Origin: Paenibacillus sophorae
GTDB lineage: Bacteria; Bacillota; Bacilli; Paenibacillales; Paenibacillaceae
Reading direction: 5' to 3'
Assembly (NCBI RefSeq): GCF_018966525.1
Contig: NZ_CP076607.1
Span: forward strand, 5,580,001 to 5,644,000
DNA length: 64,000 nt
The position numbers and the translations under genes were made by a program. Position 1 is the stretch's first letter; each line of letters opens with the position of its first letter. The notes beneath the pieces were generated by a model. It did not search any database. It was given only the letters and a program-made list of their open reading frames with translations, and was not told the DNA's origin. This document shows positions 8,031-15,737 of this stretch, piece by piece.

Positions 8031-8336
8031 TTATAATTGATCTCTCTGGTGCTCCCACAGCCTGCTCCGCCAGGGCTGCCTTACTCCTCTTCCCCTCGGG
8101 AAGCTCCAGAATAAAGGGATAGTTGGCATCTGCGAAACGGATTTATCGTTATGTGAAGCAGAGCCGTCATCCGCAGAGTCATCATAGGCTGCCCCTTCTT
8201 CCCGGATGCCGTCCTGCCCGTTTGACGCTGCATGCTTACCCTCACCGTTATCCATTTTTTCTTCATCGCCGGCAAATTCGAGTATATCGTAGTACTCCCC
8301 GTAATCGAGAAGATAGCGTATCCCGCTCTTCAACAA
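8031..8336 (-). CDS. Small hypothetical protein upstream of sigY
   Basis: This frame of 101 codons begins with TTG at 8336, behind a good GGAGGA site seven bases upstream. The N-terminus (LKSGIRYLLDYGEYYDILEF) looks folded. The middle is low-complexity and acidic, rich in Asp, Gly and Ser, and the tail is basic. I do not recognise a family. It stops just before the sigY promoter and runs in the same direction. The ribosome site supports translation; the composition and weak start codon argue for caution. Confidence 0.45.
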   Translation of the reverse strand: MLKSGIRYLLDYGEYYDILEFAGDEEKMDNGEGKHAASNGQDGIREEGAAYDDSADDGSASHNDKSVSQMPTIPLFWSFPRGRGVRQPWRSRLWEHQRDQL

Positions 8337-8403
8337 AAGCTCCTCCGTTCACCCTTTACCTAAGAAGAAACGCCTGACGGCGTCTGTTCAAGAACCAAGA
8401 CAA

Positions 8404-8441
8404 AAAAAGAACGCAAACCGGGATGATTCCACAGTCTGCGT
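8404..8441 (-). terminator. Terminator of the dedA / thioredoxin / MBL operon
   Basis: On the minus strand an 8-bp stem with one mismatch (ACGCAGAC with GTTTGCGT, arms 8434-8441 and 8411-8418) is followed by a run of seven T residues. It lies about 105 bases after the stop of the MBL-fold gene. The rest of the 8337-8545 gap is AT-rich with no further feature seen. Confidence 0.55.
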
Positions 8442-8545
8442 GCTTCGCTTAGGTAAATGTTACATTTAATTAACGTGATTGTAGCAAGTTTGTATCCTTT
8501 TGTCCAGCCTATTTCTCGCTTTTTGTCGATCACCGTTATCTTCTG

Positions 8546-9172
8546 TCAAGACACATAAGGATTGTTCGCCCGCTCAAAGCCGATCCTCGTGCGCGGGCCG
8601 TGTCCCGGATATACAGTGACATCGTCATCCAGCTTGAACAGCTTGCCCTGAATGGAATCCAGCAGATCGCGCTCTCTTCCGCCAGGCAGGTCGGTCCGCC
8701 CGACACCCAGCCGGAAGAGCACATCACCGGCGAACAAGTCGTTTCCGCACAAAAAGCTTACGCTTCCCGGAGAATGCCCCGGGGTGTGAAAGACCCGGAA
8801 TGTATTCCCTATCAGCTCAAGCGTTTGTCCCTCGTCCAGATCGAACTCGGCGGGATCCGTCGTAATAGGCGGCGATACGTTCGGCCATAGAAGCGAGCCG
8901 TTCAGCTTGGCGCTTGTCAGCCAATCGCTCTCCAAGGCATGAAGATAAACCGGGCAGTTCTTCAGCTTGCGAATTTCGTCAACACCGGCGATATGGTCAA
9001 AATGCGCATGCGTCAGCAGGATCGCTTCGATCTCCATGTCCTGAATGGCCCGCAATAGCGGGGCCGGGTTCATGCCCGGGTCGATAATAATGCCTTTGGC
9101 GGCGTCCGCTCCCGTCAGCAAATAGGCATTGGTCTGCAAAGGACCGAGACTAAAATTCCGAATGTTCAGCAT
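8546..9172 (-). CDS. MBL-fold metallo-hydrolase (YqgX / glyoxalase II-like)
   Basis: This 208-residue protein has the metallo-beta-lactamase fold. The metal motif HxHxDH is seen as LTHAHFDHIAGV (about residues 53-64). Further metal ligands are in FHTPGHSPGS and near the C-terminal VYPGHGPRT. The N-terminal SLGPLQTNAYLL is typical of the YqgX/glyoxalase II-like group. It probably hydrolyses a thioester such as S-lactoyl-bacillithiol, but that is inferred from the family. It is the last gene of a three-gene operon, four bases after the thioredoxin-like gene. Confidence 0.9.
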   Translation of the reverse strand: MLNIRNFSLGPLQTNAYLLTGADAAKGIIIDPGMNPAPLLRAIQDMEIEAILLTHAHFDHIAGVDEIRKLKNCPVYLHALESDWLTSAKLNGSLLWPNVSPPITTDPAEFDLDEGQTLELIGNTFRVFHTPGHSPGSVSFLCGNDLFAGDVLFRLGVGRTDLPGGRERDLLDSIQGKLFKLDDDVTVYPGHGPRTRIGFERANNPYVS

Positions 9173-9176
9173 CGCA

Positions 9177-9743
9177 TTAAAACCCGGAAATCAGTTCGCG
9201 CAGTTCCTTGGCGATCACTGCCTGATATTCCGTTCCTTCCCCGTAGGCTTGGCCCATCGCCTTGCGGACCTCCGCGATTTTGCCTTCGTAGTCCGAAGCC
9301 TCGCGGTCCGGATTCTCTCTTTTAAAATCGTTCATGAGCTTCTGCACATGCTGCGGGCGCGGACCCCAATGTCCCAGAACATGCCCGCCCGTATCCGCAA
9401 TAATGACAATCGGCACAGCGCGTCCGCCCATAGTCAGATAATCGTCCATCACATCCTGATTATCCTCCAGAATAAGCACTTCCGTCTTGATTCCAGCCGT
9501 TTCCATAATCCGGAATACCGCAGGCACATTGCGGACGACGTCGCCGCACCAGTCGGCGGCCAAAATCAGCGAGCGCAGATCGTCGCGGTGGTTAAGGCTT
9601 TCAAAAAACTCCTGGTCGCTCTCGTCCTGCCAGGAAAAAGCTTCATACCATGATTCAAACGCCTGCTGGTTCTTGGTCATGTCCTCCACAAATTGACGGG
9701 GAGTCAGGCCTTGTCCGTATTTGGAAGCAAGATTTCGCTTCAT
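9177..9743 (-). CDS. Thioredoxin-like family protein with WCGD instead of CxxC
   Basis: This 188-residue protein matches the Thioredoxin_9 type found in Bacillota. After an N-terminal helical region the thioredoxin fold starts near residue 58 (LILAADWCGDVVRNVPAV), with the cis-proline loop in GGRAVPIVIIAD. The usual CxxC is reduced to one cysteine in WCGD, so it is unlikely to be a classical disulfide reductase. A monothiol or structural role is more likely. Its start overlaps the stop of the DedA gene by four bases. Confidence 0.85.
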   Translation of the reverse strand: MKRNLASKYGQGLTPRQFVEDMTKNQQAFESWYEAFSWQDESDQEFFESLNHRDDLRSLILAADWCGDVVRNVPAVFRIMETAGIKTEVLILEDNQDVMDDYLTMGGRAVPIVIIADTGGHVLGHWGPRPQHVQKLMNDFKRENPDREASDYEGKIAEVRKAMGQAYGEGTEYQAVIAKELRELISGF

Positions 9744-10357
9744 GCCGCATTACCTCTTTTCTTTTTGGATTGGAGCCACTTGAACAGAAAATAAACGACG
9801 ATAAGCGCAATGGCGCCGATGATGATTTCATGCGTATACGCAGCGGCTTTTTCGTCAATATTCTTCCAATTTTCACCCAGGCTCATGCCTAGATAAACAA
9901 ACAATACGCTCCAGGGGATGACGGCCAGCGTTGTGAGCATAATGAACCGCCAGAGCGGCATGCGGGAAATTCCCGCAGGGACGGAAATGGCGTGCCGAAC
10001 CACCGGTATAAACCGCGCTGTAAAAATAACGCCAGTGCCGTACTTCTCAAACCAGGCTTCCGCATGGTCGATATGATGCTTTTTGATTAAAATGTATTTG
10101 CCGTACCGTTCCAGCACCGGCCTGCCTCCGTAACGTCCAATCCAATACACGAAAATCTGCGCTATAACCCCGCCTATCGTACCGAACAGAACGGCCCCGA
10201 AGAAATTAATCTCTCCCAAATGAACCAAATAACCGCCGTAGGCCAGGACGATTTCGCTAGGGATGACTTCAATCATAAGTCCAATCATAATACCGAAGTA
10301 ACCCAGACTCTGAATCCATTCGAACAGCTGCGAGACCAGATCAGAAATGACATGCAA
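9740..10357 (-). CDS. DedA family membrane protein
   Basis: This 205-residue polytopic protein belongs to the DedA/VTT (SNARE-associated Golgi) family. The motifs include PSEIVLAYGGYLVHLGEI, GRYGGRPVLERYGKY and FTARFIPVVRHAISVPAGIS, the last being the conserved arginine- and glycine-rich loop. Members act in membrane lipid movement (flipping of phospholipids or undecaprenyl phosphate) and envelope homeostasis; which of these applies cannot be told here. First gene of the operon. Confidence 0.93.
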   Translation of the reverse strand: MHVISDLVSQLFEWIQSLGYFGIMIGLMIEVIPSEIVLAYGGYLVHLGEINFFGAVLFGTIGGVIAQIFVYWIGRYGGRPVLERYGKYILIKKHHIDHAEAWFEKYGTGVIFTARFIPVVRHAISVPAGISRMPLWRFIMLTTLAVIPWSVLFVYLGMSLGENWKNIDEKAAAYTHEIIIGAIALIVVYFLFKWLQSKKKRGNAA

Positions 10358-10519
10358 CTTTCGTTCCTCCTCCCGTTACTTTCGGAATGCTATCCGTGCG
10401 CCCTATGTACAATCCCGGACCCCGCTCGCACCCTTGTCTTTGCAGTAGGTTTCTATTAGCTTATTCTAGCATAGGGATGCTTACGACTTCTAGTTTGGCG
10501 GCGAAAGGGCTGGAAACGA

Positions 10520-10549
10520 TTGACAAAGCAGAGCGGTACCAATTATTAT
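10520..10549 (+). promoter_or_regulatory. Sigma-A promoter of sdpRI
   Basis: TTGACA at 10520-10525 and TATTAT at 10544-10549 are separated by 18 bases. The sdpR-like ATG lies 44 bases further on. As SdpR represses its own operon in B. subtilis, the AT-rich stretch between the promoter and the gene is the likely operator. Confidence 0.7.
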
Positions 10550-10592
10550 ACATTTAAGCAATTATCTAAATATCGAAAGGGTATTGAAAACG

Positions 10593-10931
10593 ATGAACGA
10601 ATCCTTTAAAGCACTGGCCGACCCCACACGCCGGCAAATCATCCGCCTGCTGCGCGACAAGGATCGAACCGCCGGGGAAATCGCTGAATTTTTCAACATG
10701 TCCAAACCGAGCATTTCCCATCACCTGAACGCCCTCAAGCATGCGGGACTCGTACAGGACGAGCGGCAGGGACAGTTCATCCGGTACACGCTCAATACCA
10801 CCGTTCTGGAAGAGGTGCTCGGCTGGCTGCTCGAGTTGACAGACGGCGTCCAGGGCAAAAATGGGAAACAGACAAAGCGGGGAAATTCAAAATCTGCAAA
10901 ACCGGAAGATGAATCTTCCACCCGATCTTAG
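10593..10931 (+). CDS. sdpR: ArsR-family autorepressor, SdpR-like
   Basis: This 112-residue winged-helix repressor has the ArsR-type core ADPTRRQIIRLLRDKDRTAGE, a recognition helix in NMSKPSISHHLNALKHAGLV and a beta wing (ERQGQFIRYTL). No metal-binding ELCVC motif is present, so it is not a metal sensor. I take ATG 10593 as the start; an upstream in-frame TTG at 10584 sits too close to the AAAGG site. It precedes an SdpI-like gene by 12 bases, the arrangement of B. subtilis sdpRI. There SdpR represses the pair and is sequestered at the membrane by SdpI bound to toxin. Confidence 0.85.
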   Translation: MNESFKALADPTRRQIIRLLRDKDRTAGEIAEFFNMSKPSISHHLNALKHAGLVQDERQGQFIRYTLNTTVLEEVLGWLLELTDGVQGKNGKQTKRGNSKSAKPEDESSTRS

Positions 10932-10943
10932 GAGGATTAAACG

Positions 10944-11597
10944 ATGAAAGATTTCAAGTGGAAATGGCAGGACACTTTTGCCGTTGCGGTGGGTCTGCTT
11001 ACGGTCGGCTTCGCGCTGGTCAACTATCACCGGCTGCCCGCGCAGCTCCCGTCCCATATCGGTATATCGGGAGAATTCGACGGATTTCAGAGTAAGGGCT
11101 CGGCAATTTTGCTGTTTGGCGGGCTTGGGGTTCTGCTGCCGGTGTTGATGCAGATTACGCGTCCCCTTGATCCGAAAAAAGAACGCTACGCCAAATTCGA
11201 GAATGCTTATGCGATGATCCGTCTGGCCATATCCCTGATCTTCGACTCCGCGCTTGCCGCTTCCGTATTATACGGGCTTGGCGTCTCCTTGCCCACCTCC
11301 AGAATTGCAATCGCCGTGCTCGGAGCGGCCTTTATTGTCATCGGCAATTATATGCCGCAGGTTAAGGACAACTACTTCCTCGGCGTGAAGACGCCCTGGA
11401 CACTGGCCAGCCCCGAAGTGTGGCGACGGACCCATCGTCTCACCGGAGTGCTCTGGTTAGCAGCGGGCGTCATTATTATCATTAGCGCATTTCTTCCGGG
11501 AAAATGGTTTGCCTTTACCATGATCGCCGCTCTTCTGCTTGCCGTCGTATTCCCGTATGTATATTCATGGGCGGATTACCGCCGTTTAAAAGCATAG
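10944..11597 (+). CDS. sdpI: SdpI family immunity / signal-transducing membrane protein
   Basis: This 217-residue membrane protein has about six hydrophobic segments. The SdpI family signature is clear near residues 132-150 (IGNYMPQVKDNYFLGVKTPW), with a following TPWTLASPEVWRRTHRLTG region. In B. subtilis SdpI gives immunity to the SdpC cannibalism peptide and captures SdpR. Here no sdpABC toxin genes flank it, so it may protect against foreign SDP-like toxins. AGGAGG precedes the ATG. The 3' end overlaps the convergent gene by 22 bases. Confidence 0.9.
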   Translation: MKDFKWKWQDTFAVAVGLLTVGFALVNYHRLPAQLPSHIGISGEFDGFQSKGSAILLFGGLGVLLPVLMQITRPLDPKKERYAKFENAYAMIRLAISLIFDSALAASVLYGLGVSLPTSRIAIAVLGAAFIVIGNYMPQVKDNYFLGVKTPWTLASPEVWRRTHRLTGVLWLAAGVIIIISAFLPGKWFAFTMIAALLLAVVFPYVYSWADYRRLKA

Positions 11598-14149
11598 GCT
11601 TCGGCCACCCTGCGTTGTCCCCTTAGCCCTGAGGCCTCCCGCCTCAGGGCTTCCACTCGTTCATGAAGGGAGCGGGCTTCGGCTGTAAACCGGAAATTCC
11701 GGTCGTTATGCCAAGTCGTTTCCGCTGTTCCAGCCGCAAGCAAAAAATACTGCCTTAGCAGTTCCCGCCCCGCTTCCGCGCAGCGCAGCGCTTCTCCCCC
11801 GTCTCCCTCCGCTAGATAGCGCTCACCCATCGTCAGCATTCGTCTTACGGCTTCTGTCCGTTTAACGTAATTAAAGACGTCAAGCTGCTGGCTGCGGCGC
11901 AGCCAGTATAAGGCTTCACCCGGAGGCCCTTCCTCCGAGACGGCTTCGGCCATTGCCCAGTTTAATGTAGGGTTCATCGGCGAATAATGCAGACCGCTCA
12001 TTAATATCTCCTTCTTCCGCTTCGGCTCATAAAAAGAAGCGAGCGCCACGACGCTCTTCGGAGACAGCGGGTTCCAGGCAAGCGACCGTTCCAGCAGCGC
12101 AAGCGCCTCCTGCGGCTGGCGGGCCGATGCCGCAGCGCGGTACAGCGCTTCTCCCTGGTATGCCCGGAAAGACAGCAGGCTGAGCGTAAGCAGTAGACAG
12201 CAGGCTCCGGCGGCAAACAGCCTTCGGGGAAGCGGGTACAGGTTAAGGGACTTCTTTCTCCGCCCGCCCCCGGCGGGCGAGTGCCCGGCAGATGCAGGAA
12301 TCGGGTGCATTCGCTTCGGGGACGAAAACCTGGATAGGTGATCTGCAGGCAAATGCTCTAAAGTTGAAAAGCTGGATAAGTGATCAGTAGGCATACGCTC
12401 TATGGTTGAAAACCTAGATAAGTGATCTGTAAGCATATGCTTCGGAATCAGTATGAGCGTACGCTCCACAGGCAGAATCTTTGCAGGCAATCTCCATGCG
12501 GATGTACGCCGACCCGAAAGACTTCCGGCCCTGGCGGATTCGGCTCGGGCCAGAGCGGGCAGCCAGAACAGCAGCAGCCAGAACAGGCCGTAGCTCCAAT
12601 CGAAATCAACGGCGCCGTGCAGGACGATGACCAGAAAAGGAGGCAAGAGCCGCCGCGCGTGGGTCTTGATCAGCCACCCCGCCGCCGCAAGGCTTATGGC
12701 GGCGGCCGCTGCTCCGATCACTCCGACGTTCAGGAGGAGATCGAGGTATCCGCTGTGCACCTGGCTGCCCACATAGGGGCGGGACTGGACAGCGAGATAG
12801 GCGCTGCGCCACGTCTCCCCGCCCCGGCCCAGCCAGGGCGCCTCCGCCGCGAACCGCAGGGCGTCGCGGTACATCAGTCCGCGCGCGGCGACCGTCGAGG
12901 ACGGTCCCGTCCCCCGCGCGCGCACGAGCATCAGGACGGCGGCTCCGCCCGCCGTCCAGGCCAGCGCCGCCAGCGTAAGCGCGGCGGCGCGTCCCCGGCC
13001 GGCCGCGTGCTGCGCGCGGCGGCCCAGCCACAGGCCGGCGGCCAGCGCGCCGGCCCAGAGCCCGGCCAGCAGCGGCAGGCCGGGCAGCGGAGCCGCGGGC
13101 AGGGCGGCCAGCCCGCGGTAGAGCAGCGCCGCCGCCGCGAGGGGGGCGGCGCCAGCGGCGAGCAGCGGCAGGGCAAGCCGCCGCTGCAGGGACAGTGCGG
13201 CGGCGGCAGCGCAGGCCGCCGCGAGCCACGCGCCGCGCGACTCGCTGAGCAGCAGCGCGGCGGCGTAGGGGAACAGCGGCGCGAGGTGCAGCAGTTCGCC
13301 GCTCAGGAGCCCTTTGGCCGGGACGCAGCGGCCGAAAGGCTCCGCATGCGCCGTCCCCGGCGCATTGCCCTCTCTGCTATAACTCGCGCTGCCTGCATCT
13401 TTGCCCTTCCGGCCGTGCCGCCCGCCACTCTCATCAGCATATCTTTGAGCTGCCGCGAACAGACGCTCCAGCAGAAATACAGCCATCACCGCGCCGAAGG
13501 CGTTCGGATACTGAAGCAGCCCTCCAAGCCTTGCGCCTGAGGCGCTGATTTCGGGCGAGGCACTTTGAAACACCGCATACGGGATCGGGAGCGCCCCACA
13601 AAAGGACAGCAGCCCGCTCAGACATAGGAGCATGCCCACCGCGTGCCAGACTGCCGAGAGCATCCGGCCTGCATTGGCGCCGGACGCGGCCTTCCAGGCC
13701 AGTATCGCGAAGCTGCCGCAGCCGCTCCAGCGCAGCAGTTCATTCATGGTTCCTTGCGCGGATAGGGGTCCTCTCAGCCAGGCGACGGCATATAATGCGG
13801 CCAGTACGATAGGGCCGCCCAGCATAACCATCTGAACCCGGCTCCTTTTTCCTGCAGATTTGCTCTCCTCTCCTCGTTCTGAATCTCCTGCCAGACTACA
13901 CTCCATCATCTGCGCCCTGCCAGCATACCCGAGTCCTCCTGACAGTCGCTCAACGCCCCCTTGAAGCCGGATTGCCGCAGCGGCTCCGCACAGCAAGAAC
14001 CAGATAGTCAAAATGGGGTACCAATCCTCGGAGAAAAACAGTCCCTGCTTCAGACAGGCGGCAGAAGCAAGCCCCACAGCCATTGCCGCGTATATATCCG
14101 CCAACTGTAACTTCGCAGCCCACCCTCTGTACCCACCGCTCATTCGCAT
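11576..14149 (-). CDS. Large O-antigen-ligase-like membrane protein with C-terminal repeat region
   Basis: This 857-residue protein has some twelve hydrophobic segments in residues 1-545. The Wzy_C/O-antigen ligase signature is in the loop LGRGGETWRSAYLAVQ and SQVHSGYLDLLLNVGVIG (about residues 442-480). Such proteins polymerise or ligate surface polysaccharide or teichoic acid units outside the membrane. A hydrophilic linker (about 570-615) contains a 14-residue unit repeated three times. After one more membrane helix (about 640-660), the last 190 residues form TPR-like helices. The segment 12600-13330 is extremely GC-rich, with alanine- and leucine-rich coding. The start is weakly supported: only a G-rich site precedes ATG 14149. 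Confidence 0.8.
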   Translation of the reverse strand: MRMSGGYRGWAAKLQLADIYAAMAVGLASAACLKQGLFFSEDWYPILTIWFLLCGAAAAIRLQGGVERLSGGLGYAGRAQMMECSLAGDSERGEESKSAGKRSRVQMVMLGGPIVLAALYAVAWLRGPLSAQGTMNELLRWSGCGSFAILAWKAASGANAGRMLSAVWHAVGMLLCLSGLLSFCGALPIPYAVFQSASPEISASGARLGGLLQYPNAFGAVMAVFLLERLFAAAQRYADESGGRHGRKGKDAGSASYSREGNAPGTAHAEPFGRCVPAKGLLSGELLHLAPLFPYAAALLLSESRGAWLAAACAAAAALSLQRRLALPLLAAGAAPLAAAALLYRGLAALPAAPLPGLPLLAGLWAGALAAGLWLGRRAQHAAGRGRAAALTLAALAWTAGGAAVLMLVRARGTGPSSTVAARGLMYRDALRFAAEAPWLGRGGETWRSAYLAVQSRPYVGSQVHSGYLDLLLNVGVIGAAAAAISLAAAGWLIKTHARRLLPPFLVIVLHGAVDFDWSYGLFWLLLFWLPALARAESARAGSLSGRRTSAWRLPAKILPVERTLILIPKHMLTDHLSRFSTIERMPTDHLSSFSTLEHLPADHLSRFSSPKRMHPIPASAGHSPAGGGRRKKSLNLYPLPRRLFAAGACCLLLTLSLLSFRAYQGEALYRAAASARQPQEALALLERSLAWNPLSPKSVVALASFYEPKRKKEILMSGLHYSPMNPTLNWAMAEAVSEEGPPGEALYWLRRSQQLDVFNYVKRTEAVRRMLTMGERYLAEGDGGEALRCAEAGRELLRQYFLLAAGTAETTWHNDRNFRFTAEARSLHERVEALRREASGLRGQRRVAEAYAFKRR
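12307..12445 (-). repeat. 42-bp tandem repeat, three full copies plus a partial one, inside the O-antigen-ligase-like gene
   Basis: Units start at 12307, 12349 and 12391, with the beginning of a fourth at 12433. Units two and three are clearly similar; unit one is more diverged. In the protein each unit encodes 14 residues of the pattern MxTDHLSxFSTxEx. Because 42 is a multiple of three, copy-number change would keep the reading frame. Confidence 0.9.
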
Positions 14150-14467
14150 CGCTCAGTCCCCCGAATTGTGATTAGCATTATTGTTTCCGGTTTTTTCCTC
14201 AGGGAAACACATAGCTCTCAAGCACCGAACGGGGCGGTAAAGCGCTGCGAATCGACTAATTTCCTCCTTCTGCTTCACCAGCCATTTGTTCGATCTCCCT
14301 ACCCTCCTCTCCCCACATTCACATGTGTTATCTCTCCTGCCTTCACTACCTGCAGCATCCTCTCTTCAGCGGCAATAGAGCATGAAACAGCAAAAACGGG
14401 CAGTCTCCTATTCAGAAGGCTGCCCGTTTCGTCACCGATATCGGCGTATATTATTCTTCGGCGATTA
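14150..14467. other. Intergenic region without recognised gene
   Basis: The 318 bases upstream of the O-antigen-ligase-like gene contain no convincing ORF or RNA. The only structured element is the terminator at 14394-14429. Confidence 0.5.
14394..14429 (-). terminator. Terminator of the methyltransferase gene
   Basis: A 10-bp perfect stem (AAACGGGCAG with CTGCCCGTTT, loop of 16 bases) is followed on the minus strand by T residues. It lies 38 bases after the stop of the 14468-15661 gene. Confidence 0.75.
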
Positions 14468-15661
14468 TTAATTGATCTTCGATACGGCTCCCCCCGGGAG
14501 CAGGTCGGCGCACACGCGCTCCAGATAAGGCTTCGCTCCCAAAAAATCGCGAAATGCCGTATATTCGCGCCATTTTACATCGCTGTCGCCGCTGCCGCTT
14601 TTGACTGCGCGAATCAAAATATTTTTGGGCGTATGCTCCATGTCGATAAATTCGAGCAGTTGGGTGCGGTAGCCCATCAGGTCCAGCAGCTTGGCCCGGA
14701 TCGCGTCGGTCGCCAGGGCGGAGAAGCGCTCCTTGAGAATGCCGTGCGACAGCAGCGGCTCCATGATTTCATTCTCGATCTGGGCGAACAGCTCATGCTG
14801 GCAGCAGGGCACCGACAGGATAACCGAGGCGCCCCAGCGCACCGCTTTTTCCAGCGCGGCATCGGTCGCGGTATCGCAGGCATGCAGCGTGACGACCATA
14901 TCGACCCGGTCCAACTCGTTGTACTCGGCGATGTCGCCAACAAGAAAACGGAGCTTGTCATATCCCAGCTTGTCCGCAAGAGCGCCGCAGTGGGCAATGA
15001 CATCGGCTTTGAGATCAAGTCCGACAATGTTCAGCTCCCGCTTTTCCCGAACAGCCAAATAGTGATACAGCGCAAACGTCAGATACGATTTGCCGCAGCC
15101 AAAGTCAACGATCGTCAGCGGCCTGCCCGCCGGGAGAGAAGGCAGCACATCCTCCACCATCTCAAGGAACCGGTTGATCTGGCGGAACTTATCATATTTC
15201 TTGGCATGCACCTTTCCGCTGTCGTTCATTATGCCAAGCTCAATGAGAAACGGCACCGGCTCGCCCTCCTCCAGCACATACTGTTTACGCCGGTTATGGG
15301 AGAGGTCGGCGGCCGCTTTTTTCGTCGGCGGTTTGGTCAGGATCGTTGCTTTTTGCTTCTTGCTGATCAGCACCTGGTAATCCGCTTCCTCCGTGCTGAG
15401 CAGTCCCTGCCGGAAGATATCGCCCAGCAGCGTTCCCAGCTCTTCCGCCGCGGATTCGGCGGGGATATTCCTATGCTCCACCTGGGTGCCGGTATAATAA
15501 GCAAACTGGTAATGCAGCCCATTTTTTAGCTGCACGGGCTTGATGCCCACCTTGGTATAAGATGAGCCTTCCTTTTTGCGCAGCTGACTCAGGGTTCCCG
15601 AAATCAGGGAGCGGCCTTCGATAATGCGTTCTATCAGTGTATTCAGGGATTCCACAATCAC
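14468..15661 (-). CDS. SAM-dependent methyltransferase of the METTL25/Methyltransf_32 type
   Basis: This 397-residue protein has a class I Rossmann methyltransferase domain from about residue 180. Motif I is IVDFGCGKSYLTFALYHYL and motif II region NIVGLDLKADVI. The diagnostic LHACDTATDAAL and SVPCCQHEL segments follow (about residues 255-290). The GCGKS and PCCQH motifs are those of the METTL25/RRNAD1-like group, thought to act on RNA. The N-terminal 150 residues have no motif I can name. The actual substrate is unknown. It is monocistronic or weakly linked to phzF. Confidence 0.8.
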   Translation of the reverse strand: MIVESLNTLIERIIEGRSLISGTLSQLRKKEGSSYTKVGIKPVQLKNGLHYQFAYYTGTQVEHRNIPAESAAEELGTLLGDIFRQGLLSTEEADYQVLISKKQKATILTKPPTKKAAADLSHNRRKQYVLEEGEPVPFLIELGIMNDSGKVHAKKYDKFRQINRFLEMVEDVLPSLPAGRPLTIVDFGCGKSYLTFALYHYLAVREKRELNIVGLDLKADVIAHCGALADKLGYDKLRFLVGDIAEYNELDRVDMVVTLHACDTATDAALEKAVRWGASVILSVPCCQHELFAQIENEIMEPLLSHGILKERFSALATDAIRAKLLDLMGYRTQLLEFIDMEHTPKNILIRAVKSGSGDSDVKWREYTAFRDFLGAKPYLERVCADLLPGGAVSKIN

Positions 15662-15737
15662 AACCCGCTTTCAAAGTTTATAAAATGGTGCCAGGAGCAT
15701 CTTCGCGTCTGACGGCTTGATCTCTTTGGATTCCCCG

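Noticed and set aside
12422..13540. 372-codon + strand frame opposite the O-antigen-ligase-like gene
   Set aside because: The GC-rich stretch suppresses stop codons on both strands. The predicted product is Gln/Arg/Gly-rich without structure, and the minus strand protein has real membrane helices and a Wzy_C signature.
14168..15529. Long + strand frame opposite the methyltransferase gene
   Set aside because: The minus strand frame carries clear SAM-binding motifs; the + frame has none.
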